A stretch of 64,000 nucleotides of DNA from Mannheimia haemolytica. GTDB taxonomy: Bacteria > Pseudomonadota > Gammaproteobacteria > Enterobacterales > Pasteurellaceae. Position 1 is the first letter of the stretch, and each line of letters opens with the position of its first letter. The stretch covers positions 1,922,001 to 1,986,000 of the forward strand of contig LR134495.1 in NCBI GenBank assembly GCA_900638155.1. Reading direction: 5' to 3'. The translations under genes and the position numbers were made by a program. The notes beneath the pieces were generated by a model. That model worked only from the letters and a program-made list of their open reading frames with translations. It was not told the DNA's origin and ran no database searches. Below are positions 27,901 through 36,456 of the stretch, piece by piece.

Positions 27901-28058
27901 TGGAAATTCCAGCCAACCCGATGATCGCCAAAGGGATTAACCTCAACGACCTCGGCATCATCGACCACACCAAAGCAGTCAAATCCCCGTGGGTGGATTG
28001 GGTCTGTGGCTCAGCGGTGAGAAACGGTATTCCGGCGAAGGTAGAGAAATTAGCCTAG
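24963..28058 (+). CDS. ttrA: Tetrathionate reductase catalytic subunit TtrA
   Basis: 1031-residue molybdopterin enzyme that reduces tetrathionate to thiosulfate in the periplasm. The start at MNNKRRNLLKGGLAIGGAAA gives a Tat signal (KRRNLLK) with a GTGGGGGAAG ribosome site; a longer frame from 24873 would begin inside the promoter. The cluster motif CNTQCMGCWTQCGIRARV is at about residues 60-77, and the Mo-ligand region is SQHGAYCGASYRNGSG with a cysteine. The C-terminal molydopterin dinucleotide domain includes HGDVVKLSTPTASLTVQIVV. It is normally directly after ttrC; here a 5.2-kb module intervenes. Confidence 0.96.
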   Translation: MNNKRRNLLKGGLAIGGAAAFGAGYAPKVSEIAKGGMHGTSGEKTRDPIHGNSLTPEYQVKDGKLLSNPEQIVCNTQCMGCWTQCGIRARVDLNTNQVIRISGNPYHPLSSDKTLPFGMPIAKAELLLAGESGIENRSTACARGAAFLEGVNSPYRITRPLKRVGKRGEGKWQTISFEQLVEEIVNGGNLFGEGEVEGLKAIRNLVDPINPKQPDLGMKANQLLVTFAGPEGRQPILQRFAQKSFGTINFSQHGAYCGASYRNGSGAFMKDFDNNQHAKPDWDHAEFILFIGTSPAQSGNPFKRQARQLAKRRPDDNFSYVVVSPRLEMTSSLATQNNHWVPIKPEGDLALVMGMLRWIIENERFNADYLSRPSLAAMENAGHVSYANASHLIICEPNHPKFGQALRISDLQDVQLDPEEKVEENLIVVKDQASGELISAKDCLQAVIFVEQITKLLDGSEVLVKSSMQLLKEATQEKTLAEYSDICGVPVQTIENLAKKFTSHGHKANAITHGGTMHSTGFYTSWAILLLNAMVGNLNKKGGMAVAAGKFKDFGDGPRYNLANFPNEVKPKGTNLARSKKAYQNSSEFKQKVAKGENPYPAQGAWYPFTGGQTTEMFTSMVQGYPYFAKAWINHMANPVYGLTAMNPIALEKLKDPKILPLFISIDAFMNETTALADYIVPDTHNFESWGFSTAWGGVPQRTSTARHPIVPSKNAKTAEGDTICMENFVIAVAKKMGLPGFGENAIADLEGNSYPLNRTEDYFLRAAANIAFVGEKPAPDASEQDLLLTGVQRIMPKIEQTLKAEERLKVANVYCKGGRFAPFDSAWKEENMAFQWKNCLQIWNENVYKAQHHSNGEHYWGCPRYMSPRFADGSTLEQHYPQSEWGFKLISFKSNIMSSITAPLLRLLSIKPEGLVAMNRLDAEEKGIKHGDVVKLSTPTASLTVQIVVLDGIARGTIGIEHGYGHKQLGASSYTIDGVEIPANPMIAKGINLNDLGIIDHTKAVKSPWVDWVCGSAVRNGIPAKVEKLA

Positions 28059-28062
28059 CCGA

Positions 28063-28107
28063 ACAAGCGGTTGGTTTTGCAGAAAAATGTGCAAAATCGA
28101 CCGCTTT
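28063..28107. terminator. Uptake-signal inverted pair after ttrA
   Basis: ACAAGCGGTT (28063-28072) faces CGACCGCTTTT (28098-28108) with T-rich flanks a few bases after the ttrA stop. It is a likely terminator separating ttrA from the next gene. Confidence 0.6.
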
Positions 28108-28198
28108 TATTGATGTAAGGGACACTGTTCCTTATGCAAACCAGCATTGCAGAGCGTAAAAAATCATACTCTACATTTTAATTTATTTTGGAGAACCT

Positions 28199-29044
28199 AT
28201 GACTTTTGTCAAAAAAACAGCACTGAGCCTGATCGCAACGGCACTTTTCGCTACATCAAGTTTTGCCGCTGAGCAGAGCCAATACCAACATATTCGTAAT
28301 GCAACGGCGAAAATTGAATATGCCGGCAAGACGTTTTTGGTCGATCCGTATTTAGCGGAGAAAGATCGCTACTTACCGCCGAATGCGAAAAAACGTAATC
28401 CGACCGTGGATATGACTGTGAGCATTGATGAAGTGTTAAATGGCGTGGATGCGGTGATCGTGACTCATACTCACGCAGACCACTGGGACGAAGTAGCGCA
28501 ACAACGTGTGCCGAAAAATCTGCCGATTTTTGTGCAGAATGCCGGTGATGCCCGTTTAATCCGTTCACAAGGCTTTACCGATGTGCGTGTGGTCGGCAAA
28601 GATACCCCGTTTGAAGGCGTAACCTTAACCCGCACCCGAGGCCAGCACGGCACCGATGCGATGTATGCGAACCCGAAAATTGCCGAAATGGTCGGCGATG
28701 CGATGGGTGTAGTGATGAAAGCGGAAGGCAAACCGACCGTTTATTTGGTGGGGGATACCATTTGGAACCACGAAATCGAACATTCGTTCAACACTTACAA
28801 ACCGGACTTTGTGGTGCTGAATGCCGGCTGTGCCAAACTACCAAACTTTGAAGGCAGCCCGATTATGTGTACCGAAGATGTTTCCAAAGCACACAAAATC
28901 GCTCCACAAGCGAAAATCTTAACCGTGCATATGGACGCCCTGCCACAAACCTCTATCAGTAGTGATCAGATGCGTGACTATGTGCAAAAAGAGGGATTAG
29001 ATCGAGTGACTGTGCCGAAAAACGGTGATGTGATTAAGTTCTAG
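28199..29044 (+). CDS. Secreted MBL-fold metallo-hydrolase
   Basis: 281-residue predicted periplasmic hydrolase of the metallo-beta-lactamase fold. A standard signal peptide (MTFVKKTALSLIATALFATS SFA-AEQ) directs export. The metal motif HTHADHWD (HxHxDH) is present, with further ligands likely in TRGQHGTDA, VGDTIWNHE and LTVHMDALPQ. The substrate is unknown; similar proteins are annotated only as Zn-dependent hydrolases. It has its own leader region (28109-28198) and a GGAGAACCT ribosome site, so it need not belong to ttr. Placement after ttrA may still hint at a role linked to sulfur compounds, which is speculation. Confidence 0.85.
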   Translation: MTFVKKTALSLIATALFATSSFAAEQSQYQHIRNATAKIEYAGKTFLVDPYLAEKDRYLPPNAKKRNPTVDMTVSIDEVLNGVDAVIVTHTHADHWDEVAQQRVPKNLPIFVQNAGDARLIRSQGFTDVRVVGKDTPFEGVTLTRTRGQHGTDAMYANPKIAEMVGDAMGVVMKAEGKPTVYLVGDTIWNHEIEHSFNTYKPDFVVLNAGCAKLPNFEGSPIMCTEDVSKAHKIAPQAKILTVHMDALPQTSISSDQMRDYVQKEGLDRVTVPKNGDVIKF

Positions 29045-29091
29045 TAGCTAAACTAACATTACCAAAATGGTTTAAGTAGCAATAAATAGCG

Positions 29092-29124
29092 AAGCAGGTT
29101 AAGCCATCAAGCCTTAACCCGCTT
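29092..29124. terminator. Bidirectional terminator between hydrolase and TolC-like gene
   Basis: AAGCAGGTTAAG (29092-29103) pairs with CTTAACCCGCTT (29113-29124) with one mismatch around a short loop, followed by TTTTACC. It lies between two convergent genes. Confidence 0.75.
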
Positions 29125-29156
29125 TTACCAGCCATAGTATATAGTTTTAGATATAA

Positions 29157-30554
29157 TTATCTTCTGTATTTACCTGCCATTGCTTGGTAAACCGCATTCT
29201 CGTTGGTCAAAATCGCATATTTTGCATTTAAAATCGCCAACTGAGAATTAAGCTCGGTATTCAGTGCGGTAATCCACTCACGGAACTCCGACACCCCTTG
29301 TTCATAACGGTTTTTATAGTATGAACTGATACGTTTATTTTTCGCATTAGTATCTTGAAGGATTTTTAACGAGCTTCTCGACTGCGTATAACTGTAATAA
29401 TAACGGTCAATTTCATTTAAGGCTGAGGTAATTTTTTGCTCATAGTTTAAACGGGCAGTCACATAATCCGTTTCAGAAATTTTTACGTTATTTTTAACTC
29501 GATTCCAATCTAAGAATGGTAAATCCAGTTTAATTAAGCCGTTACCCACAGGGTTATCTGCCACATTGCCAATATTACTTGCACTACCGGTAATAGAACC
29601 ACCGATAGTTAAAGTTGGGAACCAGCTTTTCTCGGTTGCGGTTAAGGTTTTAAACGCACTTTGTAAGCGTTGTAACGAGCCTACTACATCAGGGCGATTA
29701 GCAATGGCTGACACCGGCACATTTAAATCTACCCCTTGCAATTTCACGCTCATAATATTCGGGTAACGAATGTTAAGCGGAGTATTTGGCTGAACATTTA
29801 ACAAATTGCGTAATGTTTGCTCGGCAATTTTTTGGTTGGTTTTCAGATCAATTACACTATTTCTGGCGTTTAAGACCGCTTGTTGAGCCTGATCAACCGC
29901 TAAACTATCAATCGCACCGGCATTCATTTTGTTAGTTAAAATACGGCTGATTTGCTCATAATTGCGAATGCTCTCTTCGGTAATACGAATCGCATCACGA
30001 TAGTAAGCTAACTGGTAGTAAGTAGTCACAACCGCATTAATAATAGATAAACGGGTAGCTTTTAAGTCTTCAATGGTGGCTTTATGCGTCCATTCTGCCG
30101 CACTGGCGGTATCGGCTAAACGTCGCCATAAATCCACAGTATAACTTAAATTAAATGCAGCTTGAGCCGCTGTTGTTGAAACACCGGTCGAAACATTATT
30201 TGAAGAAGCCGAACCTAAACCTTTAGCCGCAGAAACAGAACCTGAACCACTAAAGGTTGGCACTAAATTTGCCCCTACTAAATTAGCGTTATACAAGGCT
30301 TTATTGACTGCAATTCCGCTTTTGGCTAAATCAAGGTTATTTTTGATGGCTAAATCGACCACACGGTTTAATTCCGCATCCGTATAGCCTTGCCACCATT
30401 GCTCGTTAATTTGATATTGTTTGGTAATTTCATCATAGCTTTGATAGGTTTGCTGTGCTTGTTGCAAAGTCCCGTCATTGCTCATATTCCCTGTGGTACA
30501 GGCTGTTACGGTTAGAGCCAGCACCACAGAAAATGCTAATTTTGAAAGTTTCAT
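29157..30554 (-). CDS. TolC-family outer membrane efflux lipoprotein (NodT/CusC type)
   Basis: 465-residue outer membrane channel for a tripartite efflux pump. The N-terminus is a lipoprotein signal with lipobox VTAC (LALTVTACTTG). The two TolC-type outer membrane factor repeats follow, with typical helical-barrel segments such as WWQGYTDAELNRVVDLAIKN and RPDVVGSLQRLQSAFKTLTA. No pump or adaptor gene is adjacent, so it probably serves transporters encoded elsewhere. Its promoter region contains a 24-bp TetR-type palindrome that overlaps the end of the upstream gmk, so repression by a TetR/AcrR-like protein is likely. Confidence 0.92.
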   Translation of the reverse strand: MKLSKLAFSVVLALTVTACTTGNMSNDGTLQQAQQTYQSYDEITKQYQINEQWWQGYTDAELNRVVDLAIKNNLDLAKSGIAVNKALYNANLVGANLVPTFSGSGSVSAAKGLGSASSNNVSTGVSTTAAQAAFNLSYTVDLWRRLADTASAAEWTHKATIEDLKATRLSIINAVVTTYYQLAYYRDAIRITEESIRNYEQISRILTNKMNAGAIDSLAVDQAQQAVLNARNSVIDLKTNQKIAEQTLRNLLNVQPNTPLNIRYPNIMSVKLQGVDLNVPVSAIANRPDVVGSLQRLQSAFKTLTATEKSWFPTLTIGGSITGSASNIGNVADNPVGNGLIKLDLPFLDWNRVKNNVKISETDYVTARLNYEQKITSALNEIDRYYYSYTQSRSSLKILQDTNAKNKRISSYYKNRYEQGVSEFREWITALNTELNSQLAILNAKYAILTNENAVYQAMAGKYRR

Positions 30555-30623
30555 TACATTTCCTTTTGAAAATAAAGAGGGGAAAACGGGCGTATTCTAC
30601 CCAAAAACAGATTGCCTTTCCAG

Positions 30624-30647
30624 TTAAATGAACGACTGTTCATTTAA
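30624..30647 (-). promoter_or_regulatory. TetR/AcrR-type operator before the TolC-like gene
   Basis: TTAAATGAAC and GTTCATTTAA form a perfect 10-bp inverted repeat with GACT in the centre. The TGAAC-N4-GTTCA core is the shape bound by TetR-family repressors of efflux genes. It lies 70 bases before the lipoprotein start and overlaps the stop codon of gmk. No repressor gene is in the window. Confidence 0.75.
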
Positions 30648-31267
30648 TTATTTAACAAATCAGTAATTAAATGCTGATGACGAATTTGTTGCGAGCCTAA
30701 GCTCAAACGCTCGGCAAGTAAAATCACTTTTAACTCTTTCAATGCCTGTTGGAAATCATCATTAATAATCACATAATCGAACTCATTGTAATGACTCATT
30801 TCCGACACCGCCTCTGCCATACGTTTGGCAATGGTTTCAGCGGAATCTTGCCCACGCCCGATTAAGCGTTTTTCCAATTCTGCTTTTGACGGCGGCAGAA
30901 TAAAAATGGTTTTCACATTCGGCACTTTTTCCCGAATTTGTCTAGCCCCTTGCCAGTCAATATCCAAAAAGACATCAATGCCCTGCTCTAGGCTACGTTC
31001 AATCATCGGCAATGATGTGCCGTAATAATTGCCAAACACCTCCGCCCATTCTAAAAAATGCCCTTGCTCAATCAGCTGCTTAAACTCATCGTGCGAAGTG
31101 AAATAATAATGCACGCCGTCCTGTTCTGCCGGACGAGGCTGACGGGTAGTGTGTGAAATCGAAAGCTGTACTTCCGAATGGGGTAAATCCGCCAACAAGG
31201 CGTTAATCAAGGAAGATTTTCCTGCACCACTTGGGGCAGAAATAATATAAAGATTGCCTAAACTCAT
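30644..31267 (-). CDS. gmk: Guanylate kinase
   Basis: 207-residue essential enzyme that makes GDP from GMP and ATP. The P-loop [16 protein letters not shown] is at about residues 9-24. The GMP-binding region includes [19 protein letters not shown], and the LID segment includes [17 protein letters not shown]. Length is normal. Its stop codon lies inside the TetR-type operator for the downstream TolC-like gene. A palindromic repeat (31294-31319) separates it from gpt. Confidence 0.98.
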   Translation of the reverse strand: MSLGNLYIISAPSGAGKSSLINALLADLPHSEVQLSISHTTRQPRPAEQDGVHYYFTSHDEFKQLIEQGHFLEWAEVFGNYYGTSLPMIERSLEQGIDVFLDIDWQGARQIREKVPNVKTIFILPPSKAELEKRLIGRGQDSAETIAKRMAEAVSEMSHYNEFDYVIINDDFQQALKELKVILLAERLSLGSQQIRHQHLITDLLNN

Positions 31268-31293
31268 TGTGTATAGCTATTTGTTTTTTGGAA

Positions 31294-31319
31294 TAGGGCG
31301 AATGATGATTCGCCCCTAC
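31294..31319. repeat. GTAGGGGCGAA-type palindrome between gmk and gpt
   Basis: TAGGGCGAAT and ATTCGCCC with the terminal CCTAC form a 26-base hairpin with a GATG loop. The core matches elements at 37954, 50087 and 55192. Confidence 0.8.
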
Positions 31320-31374
31320 ATTTCATAGGAATAAATAAAAATAATGGACAACTTTCATTGTCCATTACACAAAA

Positions 31375-31848
31375 TTATCTACGAGCCAAAGGCTGAACGA
31401 AGGTAATGCCTAAATCCCAAGGTTGTTCAATCCAAGTTTCTTGCGGAATATCAATCACATAATCATCAACCAACGGAGCACCTTGCGGTTTTGCAAACAC
31501 GGTTACAAAGCGAGCTTTAGGGTACATTCTGCGAATTTCTTTTGCCGTGTTGCCGGTATCCACTAAATCATCAACCACAATAAAGCCTTCGCCATCGGTA
31601 TCGGCTGCGTGTAACACATTTAATTCACCTTGGCTATCGTGATCGTAGCTGGCAATGCACACTGTTTCTACGTGGCGAATACCCAACTCACGTGCTAAAA
31701 CGGCTGCCGGAAACAAGCCGCCACGGCTCACCGCAATAATCCCTTTCCACTGTGTGGCAGGTAATAAATTTTCTGCCAACTTGCGAGCGTGCATATGGAA
31801 CATATCCCACGTCACGACATATTTTTCATTTGTGTATTTTTCACTCAT
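31375..31848 (-). CDS. gpt: Xanthine-guanine phosphoribosyltransferase
   Basis: 157-residue purine salvage enzyme converting guanine, xanthine and hypoxanthine to nucleotides. The PRPP-binding motif [17 protein letters not shown] is at about residues 88-104, and [17 protein letters not shown] is the family's N-terminal loop. The C-terminal [16 protein letters not shown] is typical of Gpt. Length matches the E. coli enzyme closely. The 145 bases on its upstream side (31849-31993) hold the leader and no gene I can support. Confidence 0.97.
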   Translation of the reverse strand: MSEKYTNEKYVVTWDMFHMHARKLAENLLPATQWKGIIAVSRGGLFPAAVLARELGIRHVETVCIASYDHDSQGELNVLHAADTDGEGFIVVDDLVDTGNTAKEIRRMYPKARFVTVFAKPQGAPLVDDYVIDIPQETWIEQPWDLGITFVQPLARR

Positions 31849-31993
31849 AGAAACAACCTAATATAAAATTGGGGGCTACCCCGATATAAAAAATTGCACT
31901 AGGATAACCCGAAAATGGTTTTTTCGCTATCATTTCATTTATTTTTTTATGCCGCTGGCTACGCAATCGTATGCTTAGCACAAAAAACCAACA

Positions 31994-33403
31994 CTAAAAT
32001 AGCTTTTCTAAGGTAAAAAAGACTTCCTTGTTTTGGCGAGAGTAAAAATCGGCAATATTGCTGTCAATTTTCTGATAACGGAAATTCAGCTTCGGCACAA
32101 TGCCCTGCCAATGCCAAGTGCGGTTCCAAACCACTAAATTGGCTTGATATTCCGTGTCTAACCGCTTATAGCCAAACAAATAGTGCTTGTCTGCAAAATA
32201 TCGTTTTCCAAAGCCGATACTTGCCTGCGTTGCCCAACGCTCGCCTTGATAAATTACTCCAACCCTCGCGAACCACTTATTTGAACTTTGTGCTTTTTCT
32301 CGGGCAATTTCACGCACGCCATCTAAATTTGCAAAAAATCGCCCATTTTTAACAGCTTGCCACTGCATACCGCCACTGAGCTGGTGCTGATAGCTGTTAT
32401 AACGGTTTGCGGTTAGCTCCTCAAAATAACGTTTTTGCAAATGGGTAAAACTCCCCGACACCAACCATTGCGAATTAAGGTAACGCAAGCCGTTGAGCGT
32501 TGCCCCAAATTGAACATTATAACGGCTACTTCCCAGCCAGTTTTGCTCAATAAAAGGCGAAAAAGTTAGCCGATAAGTGGCGGTGCGGTAGCTATAATTC
32601 GGCGAAACAGACACCGATTGCTCACGGTAATCTCGGTTATCCCAATAGTAAATCCCACTATAATTGAGCGTTAAACCGGTAAAATGATTGCCTTTCACGT
32701 TGTGCAATTTACTCAACCCTAAGCCATAACGCACGCCTTTTGCCGATTGTGGCAAACTGTCTGCATTTTTGCGGAAGATCCGCCCATTTACATTCACAAT
32801 TGGCGAAGATGAGGCATTATTCACGTTATCTGTTTGGGTATATTGCAGATAAAAATCGGGCTGCCACGCCTCATTTTCAGCAATTTGGACTTGTGTATTG
32901 CGGGCAATTTTAGCGAGTTCCGGCGGTAAATGGGCTTGAAGTTGCTGAAATTCCCGTTCTGCCGCACGAAATTGCTGATCTTCTGCCAAAATCAACGCTA
33001 AATCAAAACGTGGATAAACTAAATTAGGATTTCTTGCGAGTAACTGGCGATAGTGAAAAATGGCTGAATGATGATCTTTTTTCGCATAGGCAAGTGCCGC
33101 TTGGGCGTAATGCCAAAGTAACGGATCAATATTGGGCATTTGCTGATAACGGCTTAAAAGCGGTGCTAAATTTTCCCAATCTTGGCTGAGAATCGCTTGG
33201 TTAATTTGCTGTTCAACATTCTGATTGAATGCATATTCATGTTGGTAAACGGTCGTTTTTTCCGACTTTTTTGCAAAATTTTGCTCAAATTTGACCGCTT
33301 GTGAATGGCGTTCAAACGAAACTGGGTCGGTGTTGTGCTCAATTACCGTTTCTGCCCATAAAAAAGGGCTGAAAAGCGAAAATAAAAGGGGATATTTTTT
33401 CAT
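31994..33403 (-). CDS. Slam-type surface lipoprotein assembly modifier
   Basis: About 469-residue outer membrane protein that moves lipoproteins to the cell surface. The chosen start gives a signal peptide (MKKYPLLFSLFSPFLWA). Residues about 60-170 hold TPR-like helices (ALAYAKKDHHSAIFHYRQLL, then YPRFDLALILAEDQQFRAAE). From about 190 on, alternating beta strands form the Slam/DUF560 barrel and end in a C-terminal phenylalanine (FFTLEKLF), as outer membrane barrels do. The gene directly upstream encodes its probable cargo lipoprotein, the usual Slam arrangement. No good ribosome site is visible, and a strong hairpin separates the two genes, so Slam may be made at lower level than its cargo. 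Confidence 0.88.
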   Translation of the reverse strand: MKKYPLLFSLFSPFLWAETVIEHNTDPVSFERHSQAVKFEQNFAKKSEKTTVYQHEYAFNQNVEQQINQAILSQDWENLAPLLSRYQQMPNIDPLLWHYAQAALAYAKKDHHSAIFHYRQLLARNPNLVYPRFDLALILAEDQQFRAAEREFQQLQAHLPPELAKIARNTQVQIAENEAWQPDFYLQYTQTDNVNNASSSPIVNVNGRIFRKNADSLPQSAKGVRYGLGLSKLHNVKGNHFTGLTLNYSGIYYWDNRDYREQSVSVSPNYSYRTATYRLTFSPFIEQNWLGSSRYNVQFGATLNGLRYLNSQWLVSGSFTHLQKRYFEELTANRYNSYQHQLSGGMQWQAVKNGRFFANLDGVREIAREKAQSSNKWFARVGVIYQGERWATQASIGFGKRYFADKHYLFGYKRLDTEYQANLVVWNRTWHWQGIVPKLNFRYQKIDSNIADFYSRQNKEVFFTLEKLF

Positions 33404-33553
33404 AAAGATAAAGAACATTGGTAGAAACGGACCTATATGTTCGCCTCTACGGGATTGATCACTCTCTCCCACGAGGGTAGAGGGTTGTTCGAAGCTGTTA
33501 AATTGAAATCTAAACTATTGTGTCTTATGGTATCTACAAGTAATATCAAGACA

Positions 33554-33584
33554 AATGCCGTTTAATTTTTCGTTAAACGGCATT
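33554..33584 (-). terminator. Strong hairpin between lipoprotein and Slam genes
   Basis: AATGCCGTTTAA (33554-33565) and TTAAACGGCATT (33573-33584) form a perfect 12-bp stem with a 7-base loop, 15 bases after the lipoprotein stop codon. The T-run after the stem is weak (TTGTCTT), so it may act as an attenuator that lets some transcripts reach Slam. Confidence 0.8.
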
Positions 33585-33599
33585 AAACATTAGAAAAGA

Positions 33600-34769
33600 T
33601 TATTGTTGGATATCGCCACGAGTGCCAGAGAGACCGAAACTTTCTCGTCTTCCATTAGGATCTATATCGGTCTGAATTTTTCCAGAAATTTCTTCCGCAT
33701 TTGGACCAAAAAATTCAATCTGATATTTCCCATCAACATAATGAGAATTACCATAATACTGATGTGTTGTAGAAGAAATACTATTTTTCTCTATACTTCC
33801 TTTATCTAATAGAATATACATTCCCCAATCACCCTCTACTCTTCCTGAACCAGTGCGATTAGTAAAATCAACATTATAGGTTAAGAAACCTCCACTATGC
33901 CCTGTATCTCCATGATAATTAAAGGCTTTTCCTTCATAAGTTGCTTTACCCTCAGTAGGTAATTTTTCTGTTTTTAATCCTTTAACCGTAATCGTTTTAT
34001 CTGATTTATCAATATATTTTCCATTTTCCCAACCTTTTCTTTCAACCTCTTGTGCCGTTACTACCGAATAAGGCTGGTTATATAAATAACTCTGTGTTCT
34101 AACTTTAATTTTACCTTCTGCTGTTTCTTTAAAATCATTAAATCTGATACCGTAATTTTCATCATCAATGCCTTTTGCTTTTATTATCGCTGCTTTCTCT
34201 GCTGCTAAACGCTCCGCTTCTACTTTCTCTTTCTCCGCTTTTTCTGCCGCTAAACGCTCCGCTTCCGCTTTCTCCTTTGCCGCTTTTTCCGCCGCTAAAC
34301 GTTCCGCTTCCGCTTTCTCTTTCGCTGCTTTTTCTGCCGCTAAACGCTCTGCTTCTGCTTTCTCTTTCGCCGCTTTTTCCACTGCTAAACGTTCCGCTTC
34401 TGCTTTCTCTTTCGCTGCTTTTTCTGCTGCTAAACGCTTTGCTTCCGCTTTCTCTTTAGCCGCTTTTTCCGCCGCTAAACGTTCTGCTTCGGCTTTCTCT
34501 TTAGCTGCTTTTTCTGCTGCTAAACGTTCCGCTTCTGCTTTCTCTTTTGCCGCTTTTTCCACTGCTAAACGTTCCGCTTCCGCTTTCTCTTTCGCTGCCT
34601 TGTCTTTTGCTGCTTTTTCTGCTGCCGCTTTATCGGTTTGTTGCTGAGTAGTTTGCGGTTTAGTATTCGGTTTTGCCACATTGTTTGAGCTACCGCCCGA
34701 ACCACCACTACTACACGCCGTTAACCCCAATAAAATCAAACTTGCTAAAGTTACTTTTTTGATAGACAT
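33600..34769 (-). CDS. Slam-dependent surface lipoprotein with 15-residue repeats
   Basis: 389-residue predicted surface lipoprotein. The start [19 protein letters not shown] has an AAGGAAC ribosome site and a lipobox cysteine followed by a GSGGSS linker. Next come nine copies of a 15-residue unit close to [15 protein letters not shown], forming a long charged helix or coiled-coil stalk. The last about 160 residues are a beta-rich, TbpB-like barrel ([20 protein letters not shown] and [17 protein letters not shown]) ending in FGLSGTRGD. That ending is typical of Slam cargo such as transferrin-binding or haem-scavenging lipoproteins. The ligand is unknown. The Slam gene follows. The promoter contains a T10 tract, so expression may vary in phase. 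Confidence 0.88.
   Translation of the reverse strand: MSIKKVTLASLILLGLTACSSGGSGGSSNNVAKPNTKPQTTQQQTDKAAAEKAAKDKAAKEKAEAERLAVEKAAKEKAEAERLAAEKAAKEKAEAERLAAEKAAKEKAEAKRLAAEKAAKEKAEAERLAVEKAAKEKAEAERLAAEKAAKEKAEAERLAAEKAAKEKAEAERLAAEKAEKEKVEAERLAAEKAAIIKAKGIDDENYGIRFNDFKETAEGKIKVRTQSYLYNQPYSVVTAQEVERKGWENGKYIDKSDKTITVKGLKTEKLPTEGKATYEGKAFNYHGDTGHSGGFLTYNVDFTNRTGSGRVEGDWGMYILLDKGSIEKNSISSTTHQYYGNSHYVDGKYQIEFFGPNAEEISGKIQTDIDPNGRRESFGLSGTRGDIQQ
34195..34604. repeat. Nine 45-bp tandem repeats encoding the lipoprotein stalk
   Basis: Nine tandem 45-base units, differing mainly at third codon positions, encode the helical repeat of the surface lipoprotein. Copy 4 from the N-terminus has K instead of E (AKRLA), and the last has KVEAERLA. 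The unit length is a multiple of three, so slippage would change stalk length without breaking the frame. Confidence 0.9.
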
Positions 34770-34823
34770 AAAATGTTCCTTTTGTAAGATAAACAAAAAT
34801 AGATGTGTATAAAACACACGCCG

Positions 34824-34854
34824 ATTGTACAAAAAAAAAACAACTCGTCATCAA
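34824..34854 (-). promoter_or_regulatory. Lipoprotein promoter with homopolymer tract in the spacer
   Basis: On the minus strand TTGATG (34849-34854) and TACAAT (34824-34829) are separated by 19 bases, ten of which are a run of T (34831-34840). Loss of two T would give the ideal 17-base spacing. This is the arrangement known from phase-variable surface genes of Neisseria and Haemophilus. Confidence 0.7.
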
Positions 34855-34873
34855 GTACTTTTTTAAGATTTTT

Positions 34874-34903
34874 TTGTTAAATTTCCCATAAATATTCTAC
34901 AAT
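34874..34903 (+). promoter_or_regulatory. pepD promoter
   Basis: TTGTTA (34874-34879) and TACAAT (34898-34903) with an 18-base spacer. The pepD ATG is about 70 bases downstream, with an uptake signal (ACAAGCGGTC, about 34930) in the leader and CAGGAGC as ribosome site. Confidence 0.6.
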
Positions 34904-34972
34904 GTCAGAGGTCTATATCAGCTTGAATACAAGCGGTCACTTTTTGGGAAAATTTTACAACAGGAGCTTATT

Positions 34973-36427
34973 ATGTCTGAAATATCAACGCTCGCACCGC
35001 AACTGCTTTGGCGGTGGTTTGATAACGTCTGTGCCATTCCGCACCCGTCTTACCACGAAAATGAACTGGCTGAATTTATTGTGAATTGGGCAAAATCAAA
35101 AAATTTCTTTGTTGAACGTGATGAAGCCGGCAATGTGTTAATCCGCAAACCAGCAACTAAAGGCATGGAAAACCGCCAAACCATCGCACTGCAAGCCCAT
35201 CTTGATATGGTCCCACAAGCCAATGCCGGCACGGTTCACGATTTCACTAAAGATCCGATCCAGCCTTATATTGACGGCGAATGGGTAAAAGCCAAAGGCA
35301 CAACATTGGGGGCAGATAATGGCATTGGCTTGGCTTCGTGCTTGGCAGTGTTGGATAGCGATGATTTAACCCACCCAACCGTTGAAGTGTTGCTCACAAT
35401 GACCGAAGAAGCCGGTATGGAAGGGGCTATTGGTTTACGCCCGAACTGGCTAACCGCCGATATTATGATTAACACCGACACCGAAGAAAACGGGGAAATT
35501 TACATCGGCTGTGCAGGTGGCGAAAATGTGAATGTAACGCTTCCCGTTTTCTTAGTGCCTCATCAGCAAGATAGTGCAGTAACCGTTACGCTTAAAGGCT
35601 TAAACGGCGGGCATTCGGGCTGTGATATTCACACCACCCGAGCGAATGCGATTAAAGTGTTCGCCCGCATTTTGGAACAAACCCACAGCGAAGTGGAATT
35701 CCAAATTGCAGACATTCAAGGCGGTTCGGTGCGGAATGCCATTCCACGAGAAGCCCACGCAACCTTGGTTTTCTCTGCAAAAAATCAGCAAAAATTAACC
35801 GCTTGTTTAAGCCAAACCGCCAAACAAGTAAAAGCAGAACTCAAAATTGCCGAGCCAAACTTCCAATTTTTAATTGAAGAAGCTCAACTGCCTGAGCAAG
35901 CCTTTGACCTTGCCAGCACTGCTCGAGTAATCCATTTCTTAAATGTGCTGCCAAATGGTGTGGTGCGTAATAGCGATGTGGTGGAAAATGTGGTGGAAAC
36001 CTCACTCAGTATTGGTGTGCTTAACACCGAAGCGAGTGAGGTGAAAGCGACCATTCTTGCCCGCTCATTAATTGAGGGCGGAAAAGAGGAAATTCGCAGT
36101 AAAATCCGCTCGTTAACCGCACTAGTGGGGGCAGAAGTGGAATTTTCGGGCAACTACCCGGGCTGGGAGCCAAACCCAAATTCCAAAATCACGCCATTAA
36201 CCAAAGCGATTTATGATGAAATTTTAGGCTATGAATCCCAAATTAAAGTGATTCACGCAGGGCTGGAATGTGGCTTAATCAACAAAATCTACCCGAATAT
36301 GGATTTTGTCTCGATTGGACCAACTATTCTCAACGCTCATTCTCCGGACGAAAAAGTGCATATTCCGGCGGTGGAGGTTTATTGGAAACTCCTAACCAAA
36401 CTGCTTGAACAAGCACCTGAGAAATAA
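34973..36427 (+). CDS. pepD: Aminoacyl-histidine dipeptidase PepD (peptidase M20)
   Basis: 484-residue cytosolic zinc dipeptidase that cleaves Xaa-His and other dipeptides. Metal-binding landmarks of the M20 family are visible: QAHLDMVPQ (His and Asp), [18 protein letters not shown] with the catalytic glutamates, and the late histidine in [16 protein letters not shown]. The first residues [21 protein letters not shown] are characteristic of PepD. A GGAGC ribosome site precedes the ATG. The gene ends at a very strong stem-loop shared with the convergent transporter gene. Confidence 0.97.
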   Translation: MSEISTLAPQLLWRWFDNVCAIPHPSYHENELAEFIVNWAKSKNFFVERDEAGNVLIRKPATKGMENRQTIALQAHLDMVPQANAGTVHDFTKDPIQPYIDGEWVKAKGTTLGADNGIGLASCLAVLDSDDLTHPTVEVLLTMTEEAGMEGAIGLRPNWLTADIMINTDTEENGEIYIGCAGGENVNVTLPVFLVPHQQDSAVTVTLKGLNGGHSGCDIHTTRANAIKVFARILEQTHSEVEFQIADIQGGSVRNAIPREAHATLVFSAKNQQKLTACLSQTAKQVKAELKIAEPNFQFLIEEAQLPEQAFDLASTARVIHFLNVLPNGVVRNSDVVENVVETSLSIGVLNTEASEVKATILARSLIEGGKEEIRSKIRSLTALVGAEVEFSGNYPGWEPNPNSKITPLTKAIYDEILGYESQIKVIHAGLECGLINKIYPNMDFVSIGPTILNAHSPDEKVHIPAVEVYWKLLTKLLEQAPEK

Positions 36428-36456
36428 ATTTAATCAAAAAAAATTATATAATCTTG

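Noticed and set aside
34195..34604. Possible CRISPR array
   Set aside because: The repeats are contiguous 45-bp coding units without spacers and with third-position differences.
34168..34647. 159-codon frame opposite the lipoprotein repeats
   Set aside because: It exists only because the 45-bp repeat is open in several frames; its product would be a serine/alanine/phenylalanine repeat with no ribosome site.
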